Below are positions 43,512-53,403 of a stretch of DNA of 64,000 nucleotides, in pieces. The stretch is from Odoribacter sp. Z80 (GTDB lineage Bacteria > Bacteroidota > Bacteroidia > Bacteroidales > Marinifilaceae): positions 248,001 through 312,000 of the forward strand of contig NZ_QWEL01000001.1 of assembly GCF_009935865.1 (NCBI RefSeq), given 5' to 3'. The number at the start of each line of letters is the position of its first letter. Positions within the stretch are counted from its first letter, which is position 1. A program made the translations under genes and the position numbers. The notes beneath the pieces were generated by a model. It made no database searches, was not told the DNA's origin, and worked only from the letters and a program-made list of their open reading frames with translations.

Positions 43512-46016
43512 ATGGAAACAAAAAAGATATTTTCGGTAGTAGGCATGAGTTGTGCCGCTTGCGCTGTTCGGGTGGATAAAATCCTGAAAATGCAGCCGGG
43601 AGTACGGGAGGCAAATGTAAATTATGCAGCTGCGAATGTACAGGTCGTTTATGAAACCGACATCTGTTCTGCCTCTTCACTGAAAACAGCCATACAAAAC
43701 GGAGGCTATGATCTGTTAATTGACGAAAACCGGGATGCGAATAAAGAAGCCGAACAAATAAATGCAAAAAAATACCGCCAACTGAAACGGGAAACCGGAG
43801 GAGCTTTACTCTTAGGCTTCCCTATCATAGTTATCAACATGTTCTTTGCAGAGCTTCCCTACCTGAAATACGCTTTGTGGATATGTTCTTCTGTGGTCAT
43901 TTTCCACTTCGGAAACAGATTTTTTATCAATGCCTGGAAACAACTCAGATACGGAACTTCCAATATGGACACCCTGGTCGCTACCAGTACGGGAATAGCC
44001 TATTTATTCAGTGTTTTCAATCTTTTTTTCCCTGGTTTCTGGTTAGATAAGGGAATTACTCCTCATCTCTACTTCGAAGCAGCTTCTGTAATTATTGCTT
44101 TTATCCTTTTAGGCCGGTTGCTGGAAGAACGGGCCAGACAGAGTACTACGACAGCCATCAAAAAACTGATGGGGTTACAACCTCGTACAGTTACTGTTCT
44201 TAGGCCGTCAGGTGAACAAACCATCCCCGTAGAAGAAGCCCGGCCAGGAGACACGATCGTCATCAAACCCGGAGAACGCATTGCAGTGGACGGAACCGTT
44301 ACGGAAGGTTCATCGTATGTTGATGAAAGTATGCTTAGCGGAGAACCTGTTCCCGTATACAAACACCCAGGAGAGAAAGTATATGCCGGGACAATCAACC
44401 AGAAAGGTGCTTTCCGCTTCACAACAGAAAAAACTGGTGCCGATACAATGTTATCGCAGATCATCCAGATGGTGCAAGAAGCCCAGGGCAGTAAGGCTCC
44501 TGTCCAGAAAATGACAGACCGGATTGCCGGAATTTTCGTACCTGTCATTATGGGAATTGCCGTTTTATCTTTTCTCCTGTGGTGGATATTCTTTCCTGCA
44601 GAAGGATTTACTTATGGTTTGCTGTCCATGGTTACCGTCCTGATTATTGCCTGTCCGTGTGCTCTGGGGTTGGCTACTCCAACGGCACTTATCGTAGGTA
44701 TCGGCAAAGGAGCGGAACAGGGCATCCTGATAAAAGATGCGGCCTGTCTGGAAGTGGCACGGAAAATAGATTCCATCGTATTGGATAAAACGGGAACCAT
44801 TACGGAAGGACATCCGGTAGTCGTAAATATGGAATGGCGAGAGAAAACGGAAAAAGTCCGGGGGATATTGTACAGTCTGGAACGCCTTTCGGAACATCCG
44901 CTTGCCGAAGCAATAGTAAAAACATTCGAAAAAGGGACTTCCCCGCAACTTATAACGGAATTTGAAAACATTCCGGGAAAAGGCATAAAGGGCATCTCGG
45001 ATGCTGAAACCTATTACGCCGGAACGGAAGAATTACTTTCAGGGCATGGCATTTCTCTGGCAAAAGAATTAAAAGAAAAAGCCGAAGAGTGGATCAATAA
45101 TGCTCAAACCGTCATCTGGTTTGCCAATTCCAACCAGGCGCTTGCAGTCATAGGAGTCACCGACAAAATCAAAGCTACTTCCGTGCAAGCCATTCATGGA
45201 TTACAGGAAATGGGGCTAACGGTCTATATGTTGACAGGCGACAACGCTGCTGCAGCGAAAGAAATTGCCCGCAACGTCAATATCAGACATTATAAATCAG
45301 GTATCTATCCCCAGGAAAAAGCTTCCTTCATCAAACAATTGCAGGAAAAAGGACGGAAAGTGGCAATGGTAGGAGACGGAATCAATGATAGTGCGGCATT
45401 GGCACAAGCCGATTTAAGCATTGCAATGGGAAAAGGCAGTGATATAGCTATGGAAACAGCCATGGTAACGATATTGTCTTCGGATCTAACCAAAATCCCG
45501 GAAACCATCCGCCTGTCCCGGGCTACCGTAAAAACCATCCATCAAAATCTGTTCTGGGCTTTTATTTACAATCTTATCGGAGTACCCGTTGCTGCAGGCA
45601 TTCTCTATCCGGTAAACGGTTTTTTGCTTAATCCCATGATAGGAGGAGCTGCGATGGCACTCAGCAGTATAAGTGTCGTAGGCAACAGCCTGCGGCTGAA
45701 ACGGAAAAAGATAAGTTCCCTACCCTCTTGTCCTCAGATGAAAAATACTGATTTTTCCAATCCGGACCCTATAAACAAAATAAAATCCATAAATCTTGAA
45801 GGTATGAAAAAAACATTTAAAGTAGAAGGTATGATGTGCAATCACTGCCGGACCCATGTGGAAAATGCCCTAAACGGCATAGAAGGAGTAAAAGCAACGG
45901 TTACTTTAGACCCTCCGCAGGCTATTATTGAGTTTACTGAAACGGAAATAGCCTTGAAAGAACTGCAACAAGCAGTGCTTGACAAAGCCGGAGAATATCA
46001 GTTGTCGGAAATATAG
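43512..46016 (+). CDS. copA: Copper-exporting P1B-ATPase with C-terminal chaperone-like domain
   Basis: Pumps Cu(I) out of the cytoplasm using ATP. Of 834 residues: N-terminal metal-binding domain with GMSCAAC (Cys14, Cys17), membrane helices, the actuator motif with SGEP, and transmembrane CPC (381-383). The phosphorylation site is DKTGT (Asp425), then the SEHPLAEAIV histidine motif and GDGINDSAAL near 622. After the last helices a 30-residue linker leads to a second metal-binding domain at 765-834 (GMMCNHC, Cys776 and Cys779). That module begins with Met765 and by itself is 70 residues, the size of a CopZ chaperone. A C-terminal position is unusual. No copper regulator is adjacent. Confidence 0.94.
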   Translation: METKKIFSVVGMSCAACAVRVDKILKMQPGVREANVNYAAANVQVVYETDICSASSLKTAIQNGGYDLLIDENRDANKEAEQINAKKYRQLKRETGGALLLGFPIIVINMFFAELPYLKYALWICSSVVIFHFGNRFFINAWKQLRYGTSNMDTLVATSTGIAYLFSVFNLFFPGFWLDKGITPHLYFEAASVIIAFILLGRLLEERARQSTTTAIKKLMGLQPRTVTVLRPSGEQTIPVEEARPGDTIVIKPGERIAVDGTVTEGSSYVDESMLSGEPVPVYKHPGEKVYAGTINQKGAFRFTTEKTGADTMLSQIIQMVQEAQGSKAPVQKMTDRIAGIFVPVIMGIAVLSFLLWWIFFPAEGFTYGLLSMVTVLIIACPCALGLATPTALIVGIGKGAEQGILIKDAACLEVARKIDSIVLDKTGTITEGHPVVVNMEWREKTEKVRGILYSLERLSEHPLAEAIVKTFEKGTSPQLITEFENIPGKGIKGISDAETYYAGTEELLSGHGISLAKELKEKAEEWINNAQTVIWFANSNQALAVIGVTDKIKATSVQAIHGLQEMGLTVYMLTGDNAAAAKEIARNVNIRHYKSGIYPQEKASFIKQLQEKGRKVAMVGDGINDSAALAQADLSIAMGKGSDIAMETAMVTILSSDLTKIPETIRLSRATVKTIHQNLFWAFIYNLIGVPVAAGILYPVNGFLLNPMIGGAAMALSSISVVGNSLRLKRKKISSLPSCPQMKNTDFSNPDPINKIKSINLEGMKKTFKVEGMMCNHCRTHVENALNGIEGVKATVTLDPPQAIIEFTETEIALKELQQAVLDKAGEYQLSEI

Positions 46017-46049
46017 GATAAACCGAAAAAACGGGAATCCGGAATAAAA

Positions 46050-46094
46050 ACGCCGGAGCAAAGACTTTTGTTATACCAGTCTTTACTCCGGCGT
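46050..46094. terminator. Hairpin between convergent copA and lipoprotein genes
   Basis: ACGCCGGAG-AAAGACT pairs with AGTCTTT-CTCCGGCGT, a long stem with one mismatch. It serves both converging transcripts; the minus-strand side is followed by TTTTTATT. Confidence 0.82.
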
Positions 46095-46114
46095 ATAATT
46101 GAAATATACCGGAA

Positions 46115-46843
46115 TTAATGTAATCTTTTCCAGCTCTCTACATAATAACGATTTTCCGCTTCAGGCACCAATTTGATCTGGATTTGTCCGTTCACTACCA
46201 TATAGGCCACTAACTCAAAACCATAGGCCCCACCAGCTTCAAAACCTTTACTCTGAGCATCGTAATTACTGAAATTCAGTTCCTTCACACCCTCGTTTAA
46301 AGTAAAAGCCCGGACTTTATACTCCGGTTTTTTTATCGACCAGGTCCATAATTCGTAATAATTGGCACCTTGCACGGCATTCCATTTTACCGTCAATCCT
46401 TTTGCTTCATCGTATGCAAATTCTGTTTTCAGAAACCCTAAAGGTTTCACTTTATCCAAATTCATACCCATCGAAAAAGAATGAGAAGCAACCGCACCAC
46501 TCCCATTTGTTGCCGATATGGTATAATTCTCAACTTCTGGTTTGTCAGTAAATTCGTAATTCTGTACGTTAGATTCCCAGAAATAATAATTTACAATTTT
46601 ACCCGGTACTCCCTGAGGGAAAGATTTACTACTTACCACCACCCGGGACAATTGTTCATTCGCAGCAAGCTGGATGTAAGGGGCAAAAGTAGCTGTAGTA
46701 TCCGCACCCTGAATCACATTTTTCTGAAGCATATACCAAACTGCATTTGTCATCCCAAAATCGGGGTCTTTGACACAAGACCCCATAACTACAACCAATA
46801 TACTGGCTCCAATTCCCCATTTAATCTTTTTTAATATTTTCAT
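46115..46843 (-). CDS. Lipoprotein with fibronectin-III-like segment, function unknown
   Basis: The start is the ATG at 46843 (MKILKKIKWG); the frame two codons earlier opens with TTG. The 242-residue protein has a lipobox VVVMGSC (Cys near 23). The second half contains LTVKWNAVQGANYYELW, the strand pattern of a fibronectin type III domain, and ends in beta-rich sequence. Carbohydrate-binding or adhesion roles are common for such lipoproteins but nothing here decides. It stands alone, divergent from the dcu operon. Confidence 0.72.
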   Translation of the reverse strand: MKILKKIKWGIGASILVVVMGSCVKDPDFGMTNAVWYMLQKNVIQGADTTATFAPYIQLAANEQLSRVVVSSKSFPQGVPGKIVNYYFWESNVQNYEFTDKPEVENYTISATNGSGAVASHSFSMGMNLDKVKPLGFLKTEFAYDEAKGLTVKWNAVQGANYYELWTWSIKKPEYKVRAFTLNEGVKELNFSNYDAQSKGFEAGGAYGFELVAYMVVNGQIQIKLVPEAENRYYVESWKRLH

Positions 46844-46974
46844 TTTCAACTGTTTTATAAATAATATGCGAATATCTGCATTTTTTCTGAATCCTACAAG
46901 TAAACGGTCTATATTCCCCTGGAATGAAACTTTTCCATCATTTTTCAGTACAATAAAAAGCTAAAATTTATTAC

Positions 46975-48288
46975 ATGATTTTACAACTGGCATTCGTTTT
47001 AACGGCAATTATCGTCGGAGCACGCCTGGGAGGCATCGGTCTGGGCGTAATGGGAGGCATTGGCTTAGGAATATTGACTTTTATATTCGGACTGCAACCG
47101 ACAGCCCCTCCGATAGACGTCATGCTGATGATAGTTGCTGTTATTACTGCTGCTGCTTGTATGCAGGCTGCCGGAGGACTTGATTTGATGGTAAAAGCAG
47201 CCGAACACCTGCTGAGAAAACGGCCGGCACAGATTACCCTGCTGAGCCCGCTCGTTACCTATTTTTTCTCTTTTGTAGCAGGTACCGGCCATGTTGCCTA
47301 TTCAGTCCTTCCTGTTATTGCAGAAGTTGCCCGGGAAACTAAAATCCGGCCGGAACGTCCTTTAGGCATATCAGTCATTGCTTCCCAGCAAGCCATTACT
47401 GCAAGCCCTATTTCTGCAGCTACCGTAGCTTTGTTGGGATTACTCGGCGGCTTTGAAATCTCACTTCTGAACATTCTGATGGTGACTATACCAGCTACTT
47501 TAGCGGGAGTTATTCTGGGAGCCTTGTACTCACTGCGGATCGGAAAAGAATTGAAGGATGACCCGGAATACCAGCGCCGGCTAAAAGAAGGACTGTTAAA
47601 CCAAGAACACTATGAATCTCAGAATATAACACATAAAAAACGGGCACTTATTTCCGTTGTCATTTTCATCTTAGCCACTGTTTTCATTGTCATTTTCGGT
47701 TCTTTCGATACATTGCGTCCCTCCCATTGGATAGACGGGAAAATCGTTCGCGTAGAAATGTCTGCTATTATAGAGATTCTGATGCTTTCGGCTGCCGCTT
47801 TTATCTTATTGCTGACCAAAGCTAACGTATTGAAAGCAACCCAGGGGAGTGTATTCTCCGCCGGCATGCAGGCCGTTGTGGCTATATTCGGTATCGCCTG
47901 GATGGGCGACACTTTCCTGCAAGGAAATATGACAGAACTAAAAGGCTCCATCGAAGAACTCGTCACCCGAATGCCATGGCTGTTCGGTATTGCCCTGTTT
48001 ATCATGTCTATATTATTATACAGCCAGGCCGCCACCGTCCGGGCATTCATGCCGTTAGGAATTGCCCTGGGCATTTCTCCCTACCTGCTGATTGCCATGT
48101 TCCCTGCTGTCAACGGCTACTTTTTCATTCCCAACTACCCGACTGTAGTGGCGGCCATCAACTTTGACCGTACCGGTACCACCAGAATCGGGAAATATGT
48201 ACTCAACCACTCTTTCATGATGCCGGGACTCATTGCTACCATCACAGCCGTAGCCACCGGACTCCTTCTGGTCCAGCTCATATTCTGA
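46975..48288 (+). CDS. Anaerobic C4-dicarboxylate transporter, DcuA/DcuB family
   Basis: Inner-membrane exchanger of fumarate, malate, aspartate and succinate. The 437-residue protein has about ten or more hydrophobic helices. Family blocks are GARLGGIGLGVMGGIGLG near 16-33, FVAGTGHVAYSVLPVIAEVA near 102 and ISVIASQQAITASPISAA near 131. The C-terminal VNGYFFIPNYPTVVAAINFD is also characteristic. It is followed at 35 bases by asparaginase and then a porin. The set suggests import of asparagine and exchange of aspartate or fumarate for succinate. Confidence 0.92.
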   Translation: MILQLAFVLTAIIVGARLGGIGLGVMGGIGLGILTFIFGLQPTAPPIDVMLMIVAVITAAACMQAAGGLDLMVKAAEHLLRKRPAQITLLSPLVTYFFSFVAGTGHVAYSVLPVIAEVARETKIRPERPLGISVIASQQAITASPISAATVALLGLLGGFEISLLNILMVTIPATLAGVILGALYSLRIGKELKDDPEYQRRLKEGLLNQEHYESQNITHKKRALISVVIFILATVFIVIFGSFDTLRPSHWIDGKIVRVEMSAIIEILMLSAAAFILLLTKANVLKATQGSVFSAGMQAVVAIFGIAWMGDTFLQGNMTELKGSIEELVTRMPWLFGIALFIMSILLYSQAATVRAFMPLGIALGISPYLLIAMFPAVNGYFFIPNYPTVVAAINFDRTGTTRIGKYVLNHSFMMPGLIATITAVATGLLLVQLIF

Positions 48289-48323
48289 AAATATCCATAT
48301 TACAAACTAACAAACAATTCATT

Positions 48324-49385
48324 ATGAAAACAAAGCATTTTATTATCCTCTTTTTCTTGTTTTCCTGGAGCAGTTGGACTGTCGCAGTTGCCCAACGGTT
48401 ACCCAACATCCACATTTTAGCCACAGGCGGAACCATTGCCGGTGCCGGTAACAGTGCCACCGGCAGCAACTATTCCGCCGGACAGATAGCCATCAACGAA
48501 CTCATCTCTGCCGTACCCGAACTCAAAGAAATCGCCCGCATCACAGGCGAACAAATCGTCAAAATCGGCTCGCAGGACATGTCTGACGAAGTATGGCTGA
48601 AACTGGCACATTATCTGAACATTCTCTTAAAACGTCAGGATGTAGATGGAGTTGTCATTACACACGGAACCGATACCATGGAAGAAACAGCCTTCTTTCT
48701 GAATCTGACTGTAAAAAGCAATAAACCCGTTGTTTTAGTCGGAGCCATGCGGGCTTCCACTGCATTGAGTGCTGACGGTCCTCTGAACCTGTACAATGCC
48801 GTAGTGACTGCCGGAGCCCCGGAGTCTGCCGGACGGGGTGTATTGATTGCCATGAACGGCAGCATTCTCGGAGCTCATGCCGCCACCAAAATGAATACCA
48901 TTGACGTGCAAACTTTCCAGGCTCCCAATTCCGGTCCCCTCGGCTATGTTTTCAACGGAAAAGTCCATTACAACCAAACCACCGATAAACTCCATACCAC
49001 TCAATCGGTTTTTGATGTGAACAATTTGAAAAGCCTGCCGAAAGTCGGCATCATTTACAGTTATTCCAACGTAGAACCCGAAGCTTTGGAGGCTTTGGTA
49101 AAAAACAATTACCAAGGCATCGTACATGCCGGTGTCGGAAATGGGAACATACACAAAAACCTCCTTCCGGCTTTAGCCGATGCCAGCAAAAAAGGCATTC
49201 TTGTCGTCCGCTCCAGCCGGGTTCCAAGCGGTCCGACCACCCTCGACGCAGAAATCGACGATGCACAATACAATTTTGTTGCTTCCCAGGAACTCAATCC
49301 GCAAAAAGCACGCATACTATTGATGCTGGCTTTGACCAAAACCAAAGACCCGAAAACCATTCAGGCTTATTTCAACAATTACTAA
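48324..49385 (+). CDS. ansB: L-asparaginase, type II (periplasmic)
   Basis: Hydrolyses asparagine to aspartate and ammonia. The 353-residue protein has a signal peptide (about 1-23, ending VAVAQ). The two active-site threonines lie in LATGGTIAGAGNSA (near 35) and VVITHGTDTMEETAFFL (near 110); the latter also provides the Thr-Asp pair. The tail (GPTTLDAEIDDAQYNFVASQELNPQKARILLMLALTKT) is typical of the type II group. It sits between the Dcu transporter and a porin. The short gaps (35 and 21 bases) support an operon. Confidence 0.94.
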   Translation: MKTKHFIILFFLFSWSSWTVAVAQRLPNIHILATGGTIAGAGNSATGSNYSAGQIAINELISAVPELKEIARITGEQIVKIGSQDMSDEVWLKLAHYLNILLKRQDVDGVVITHGTDTMEETAFFLNLTVKSNKPVVLVGAMRASTALSADGPLNLYNAVVTAGAPESAGRGVLIAMNGSILGAHAATKMNTIDVQTFQAPNSGPLGYVFNGKVHYNQTTDKLHTTQSVFDVNNLKSLPKVGIIYSYSNVEPEALEALVKNNYQGIVHAGVGNGNIHKNLLPALADASKKGILVVRSSRVPSGPTTLDAEIDDAQYNFVASQELNPQKARILLMLALTKTKDPKTIQAYFNNY

Positions 49386-49406
49386 CCGGTCATAAAACGA
49401 AACAAC

Positions 49407-50588
49407 ATGCAAAAAATTTTAGTCATAGCCGGACTCCTGATATTCCCGTTTCTCTCCCTTCGGGCTCAACATCTGGAGTTTCAATCCGACCCGACCATCG
49501 GCACTTCCACCCTGTTTGACAAACTCCTCAAATTAGAAAAAAAGGCGGAATGGTTCAATGTATTCCTGAACATGCAAGGTTCTTTCAACATTTACCTCAA
49601 AGACTACGACAAACCGGAAAAAACCGCTTTTACAATGAACCAGTTACGGTTAGAGATAAAGGGAAACATCACCGACCGGATCTATTACCGCTACCGTCAA
49701 AGACTGAACCGGGGTAATTCCGCCCAGGCTTTGGATAACCTGCCGGCTTCTATAGATTATGCGGCAGTCGGATTTCACCTCACAGAACAACTTTCCGTAT
49801 TTGCAGGAAAACAGTGCACGGCCTTCGGTGGATTTGAATTCGACCTCAACCCGATAGAAGTATACCAATATTGTGATATGCTGGAATACATGACTAACTT
49901 TCTGACAGGTATAGATTTCTCCTATTGGCTTACTCCCGAACAGGAGTTCCGTTTCCAGGTCGTAGATTCACGAAACGGTTCCTTTGAAGAACTCTACGGT
50001 GAGGTTCCGGATGTAAAACAAGCAAAAGCACCATTGGGATATACGTTAAACTGGAACGGTAACTTCTGGGAAGAACGGCTGAAAACCCGCTGGTCAGCCT
50101 CCATCTTTCACGAAGCAAAGAAAAAAAACTGGTATTACTACGCTTTGGGAACGGAGCTTTCAACTCCCAAATTCCTCGGATTTTTCGACTTTATGTATTC
50201 CAATGAAGATTTAGACAGAACCGGTATCATTTCCACACTTGTCTCCGATGATACCCAAGACATCCGGGCTTTGAATACCCGCTACCTGTCTCTGGTTCTG
50301 TATCTGAATTGCCGTCTTTCCCCTAAAGTGAATTTTTTTGTAAAAGGCATGTACGAAACTGCTTCCGTCCTGAAAGCCAATCAGGGACTGGAAAAAGGGA
50401 AATACCGGACCTCATGGGGATATCTGGCAGGATTGGAATACTATCCTCTCGAAGAAAACCTGCATTTTTTCCTGAATTATATCGGACGTTCGTATGAATT
50501 TACCGACCGGGCAAAAATCTACAACCAGCCGGACAGAAACCCTCAGCGAATAGAACTGGGTCTCGTCTACCAGCTTCCCATGTTCTGA
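49407..50588 (+). CDS. Outer-membrane porin, phosphate-selective OprO/P-like fold
   Basis: The 393-residue protein has a signal peptide ending at RAQ (about residue 20) and beta-barrel strand pattern throughout (ITDRIYYRYRQRLNRG, LSVFAGKQCTAFGGFEF, VNFFVKGMYETASVL). It ends in Phe (YQLPMF), the outer-membrane assembly signal. Similarity to the phosphate-selective porin family is by pattern only. As the last gene of the dcu-ansB unit, its likely cargo is asparagine, aspartate or dicarboxylates rather than phosphate. That is inferred from context. Confidence 0.8.
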   Translation: MQKILVIAGLLIFPFLSLRAQHLEFQSDPTIGTSTLFDKLLKLEKKAEWFNVFLNMQGSFNIYLKDYDKPEKTAFTMNQLRLEIKGNITDRIYYRYRQRLNRGNSAQALDNLPASIDYAAVGFHLTEQLSVFAGKQCTAFGGFEFDLNPIEVYQYCDMLEYMTNFLTGIDFSYWLTPEQEFRFQVVDSRNGSFEELYGEVPDVKQAKAPLGYTLNWNGNFWEERLKTRWSASIFHEAKKKNWYYYALGTELSTPKFLGFFDFMYSNEDLDRTGIISTLVSDDTQDIRALNTRYLSLVLYLNCRLSPKVNFFVKGMYETASVLKANQGLEKGKYRTSWGYLAGLEYYPLEENLHFFLNYIGRSYEFTDRAKIYNQPDRNPQRIELGLVYQLPMF

Positions 50589-50635
50589 GCATTCCCTTTG
50601 TGTCAATACAACCTTTCAATGTTGTCTAACCGGAA

Positions 50636-50682
50636 GCGAAGCCCGGGATGTTTTTCGGAATGAGAAACATTTCGGGCTTCGC
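50636..50682. repeat. Strong hairpin between convergent porin and pfk genes
   Basis: GCGAAGCCCGGGATGTTT pairs with AAACATTTCGGGCTTCGC (few mismatches). It is followed by A-rich rather than T-rich sequence on the plus strand, so it lacks the tract of an intrinsic terminator on either side, but its place between two stops suggests a transcription or mRNA end. Confidence 0.65.
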
Positions 50683-50736
50683 AAAAATAAAGAATCATAA
50701 GGTAAGTATAAGAATGTATATCATACCTTTGTTTTT

Positions 50737-51951
50737 TTACAATCCGAGAATACGCTCATATTCATATTCTTCCGGACAGGAAAGCCATTCTTTTGCTGCT
50801 TCCCGGTCCTGCGAAGTCAGGAAATACATGTTTTCCCGGAAAGTCTCCCGTACAGACTCCTTATTCATATTTACCAAACGGGTACGAATTTTCCCGTTTT
50901 CATCTTCCACATCCTTTAAATATACCGGAATAATTTCATCCTGCTCGTTCACTGCCACCATACACCCCGTATACCCCGCTTCATACAACTTTTTTACACC
51001 TGTTCCCAATGTTGTACAATAAGTTAAATCAAAAGCACAAGGGTCTACACAACGCAAAGAATACCCCACTTCAACCGGACGGCAGATAACGGCCAGGTCC
51101 AACTCCTTCAACCGTTTTTTCAAAATTCCGTTAATAACATGGGCTTTACTGACTTCCGACAATTCAGGATGACCGTGAGTGTCATAACTGAAAACAATAC
51201 CTGAGGAAGCTATATCCTCCTCTTTCAAAAAATGAAAAATCCCCTCACTAACCACTGCCACACCCGACTTTTGTTTTAAAATTCTCCGTTTTACCATAGA
51301 AGAAACAATCAAACGGATGATCTTTTCAATCGTGATTCCGGTGTGAGTAAACATCTCCGGAATAATAATGGCAGAGGCATGGATTCCCTTTCCTATCTCG
51401 AAAGCCAGATGCCCGGCCTCCCTTCCCATAGACATCAATAAATACCAGTTCTGAGTAGTAGCCGCTTCCGCCTGAATGATTTTTCCGATACTTACCCCCA
51501 TCTCTTTAGCCGAATGAAAACCGAAAGTAGGAACTCCTTCCGGTAAAGGGAGATCATTATCTATTGTCTTCGGAACATGAATATTACGGATATTAATCCG
51601 GTTTGCAGCCAAATATTTAGTCAGTCTGTTTGCCGTTGAAGCCGTATCATCACCGCCAATAGTCACTAAGAGTTCTATTTTTTCCCGGACAAACAAACGG
51701 GTATTGAAATCCTCATCTTTCGGTTTGAACCGGCTCATCTTAATAACAGAACCTCCCCGGTTGTATATCTGGTCCGCTTTCTCCAAGGTCATCTCCTCCA
51801 GTTCCGGTTGTTCAGCAAACAATCCCTTATATCCTTCGTGAATCCCGATTACCCGGTATCCTTCCTTCAAAAAAACTTTGGTTACAGTAGCCACAACTGT
51901 ATTAATGCCCGGTGCCGGACCTCCTCCACACAAAATAGCTATTGTCTTCAT
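50737..51951 (-). CDS. Phosphofructokinase, pyrophosphate-dependent type
   Basis: Interconverts fructose-6-phosphate and fructose-1,6-bisphosphate. The 404-residue protein has GGGPAPGINTVV at 9-20, TIGGDDTAST near 98 and PKTIDNDLP near 128. The Asp after GGD and the Lys in PKTIDND are the marks of PPi-using enzymes, where ATP enzymes have Gly at both places. MGREAGHLA follows. PPi use would make the step reversible and save ATP. It is transcribed behind pgi but separated by a terminator and its own promoter element. Confidence 0.9.
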   Translation of the reverse strand: MKTIAILCGGGPAPGINTVVATVTKVFLKEGYRVIGIHEGYKGLFAEQPELEEMTLEKADQIYNRGGSVIKMSRFKPKDEDFNTRLFVREKIELLVTIGGDDTASTANRLTKYLAANRINIRNIHVPKTIDNDLPLPEGVPTFGFHSAKEMGVSIGKIIQAEAATTQNWYLLMSMGREAGHLAFEIGKGIHASAIIIPEMFTHTGITIEKIIRLIVSSMVKRRILKQKSGVAVVSEGIFHFLKEEDIASSGIVFSYDTHGHPELSEVSKAHVINGILKKRLKELDLAVICRPVEVGYSLRCVDPCAFDLTYCTTLGTGVKKLYEAGYTGCMVAVNEQDEIIPVYLKDVEDENGKIRTRLVNMNKESVRETFRENMYFLTSQDREAAKEWLSCPEEYEYERILGL

Positions 51952-51976
51952 ATCCTATTTTCTTTAATGATTAACA

Positions 51977-51984
51977 CAAAAATA
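51977..51984 (-). promoter_or_regulatory. pfk promoter -7 element
   Basis: Minus-strand TATTTTTG, an exact TAnnTTTG match, 25 bases before the pfk ATG and just past the pgi terminator. Confidence 0.55.
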
Positions 51985-51995
51985 CACGAAAAATA

Positions 51996-52029
51996 AAGGT
52001 GTCCCGCCATTCCCGCTTCGGACACCCTT
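51996..52029 (-). terminator. pgi terminator
   Basis: Minus strand GGTGTCC pairs with GGACACC, extended by flanking A/T pairs, followed by TTTATTTTT. It lies 20 bases past the pgi stop. Confidence 0.85.
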
Positions 52030-52049
52030 TTTCTTCTGTATACAAAATA

Positions 52050-53378
52050 CTAAAGCTTAGCTTTGATTGCCTTGGAAGCCTCTTCATATCCCGGTTTTTC
52101 CAACAAGGCAAACATATTATTTTTATAAGCTTCCACCCCGGGTTGGTCAAAAGGATTTACTCCCAGCATACAACCGGAAATTCCACAGGCTAACTCAAAG
52201 AAATAAAACAGTTGCCCGATATACAAAGCATTTAAAGCTGGCATTAAAACCTTCATATTGGGCACTCCTCCATCCACATGGGCGATCTGGGTTCCCAATT
52301 CAGCCATTTTATTCACCTCATCCACCCGTTTTCCGGCCAGGAAATTCAATTTATCTAAATTTGCCTGATCGGACGGAATTTCCACTTTATATTCCGGTTT
52401 TTCAACAGAAATCACCGTTTCCATCAACATTCTCACTCCTTCCTGGATATACTGTCCCATCGAATGCAAATCCGTGGTAAAATCGGCCCCTGCCGGAAAA
52501 ATCCCTTTGTGTTCTTTTCCTTCACTCTCTCCGTACAACTGCTTCCACCATTCAGTAATGTAATGCAATTTCGGATTAAAATTGGCTAAAAGTTCTACTG
52601 CATATCCTTTCCGGTAAAGGGCCGTACGGGCTACCGCATACTCAACGGCTATATTCTGCTCCCCTTCCAGGCACATTTGACGCATTTCAACAGCCCCCTT
52701 CACTAAATCGCGGACATCAAATCCTGCAATAGCTATCGGTAACAAACCTACCGGAGTCAAGACCGAAAAACGCCCTCCGACATTATCCGGAATCACAAAA
52801 GTCTTATAACCTTCCTGGTCGGCCAAAGTCCGTAAAGCTCCCTTACTGGCATCCGTAATAGCTACAATCCGCCTGCCAGCTTCCTCCCGGCCCACTTTTT
52901 TCTCCAGCAATTCCTTCAACAAACGGAAAGCAATAGCAGGTTCAGTTGTGGTTCCCGATTTCGAAATGACACAAATACCAAATTCTTTATCTTTCAAATA
53001 ATTCATTAACTCATGGTAATAATCTTCACCAATATTATGTCCGGCAAAAATCACCTTCATATCAGCATTACCATAATTATGAAAACTATCCGAAAGTGCT
53101 TCTATTACAGCCCGGGCCCCCAAATAAGAACCTCCGATACCAATCACCACCACCACCTGAGTGCGGGCTCTTAAATCAGCCGCAGTTTTTTCAATATCCG
53201 CCAAAAGATCAGAAGTAATATCTACGGGCAAATTCACCCATCCCAAAAAATCATTTCCTTTAGCGGTTCCGTTTTCTAAACTTTTCTGTGCTTGCCGGGC
53301 CTGAGGATATAACACACTTACTTCCTCTTTACCGATAAAACGGCAAATCTTGCTGTAATCAAACTTTACACTTTCCAT
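52050..53378 (-). CDS. pgi: Glucose-6-phosphate isomerase
   Basis: Interconverts glucose-6-phosphate and fructose-6-phosphate. The 442-residue form is the shorter bacterial type. Motifs: [20 protein letters not shown] near 77, [20 protein letters not shown] near 135, the [17 protein letters not shown] signature near 198, and [16 protein letters not shown] near 286 with the catalytic Glu. The last region has [15 protein letters not shown] with the C-terminal active-site Lys. It follows the bifunctional nuclease gene by 25 bases. Confidence 0.96.
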   Translation of the reverse strand: MESVKFDYSKICRFIGKEEVSVLYPQARQAQKSLENGTAKGNDFLGWVNLPVDITSDLLADIEKTAADLRARTQVVVVIGIGGSYLGARAVIEALSDSFHNYGNADMKVIFAGHNIGEDYYHELMNYLKDKEFGICVISKSGTTTEPAIAFRLLKELLEKKVGREEAGRRIVAITDASKGALRTLADQEGYKTFVIPDNVGGRFSVLTPVGLLPIAIAGFDVRDLVKGAVEMRQMCLEGEQNIAVEYAVARTALYRKGYAVELLANFNPKLHYITEWWKQLYGESEGKEHKGIFPAGADFTTDLHSMGQYIQEGVRMLMETVISVEKPEYKVEIPSDQANLDKLNFLAGKRVDEVNKMAELGTQIAHVDGGVPNMKVLMPALNALYIGQLFYFFELACGISGCMLGVNPFDQPGVEAYKNNMFALLEKPGYEEASKAIKAKL

Positions 53379-53403
53379 GATTATTCTAATTATTCATTAC
53401 GCC

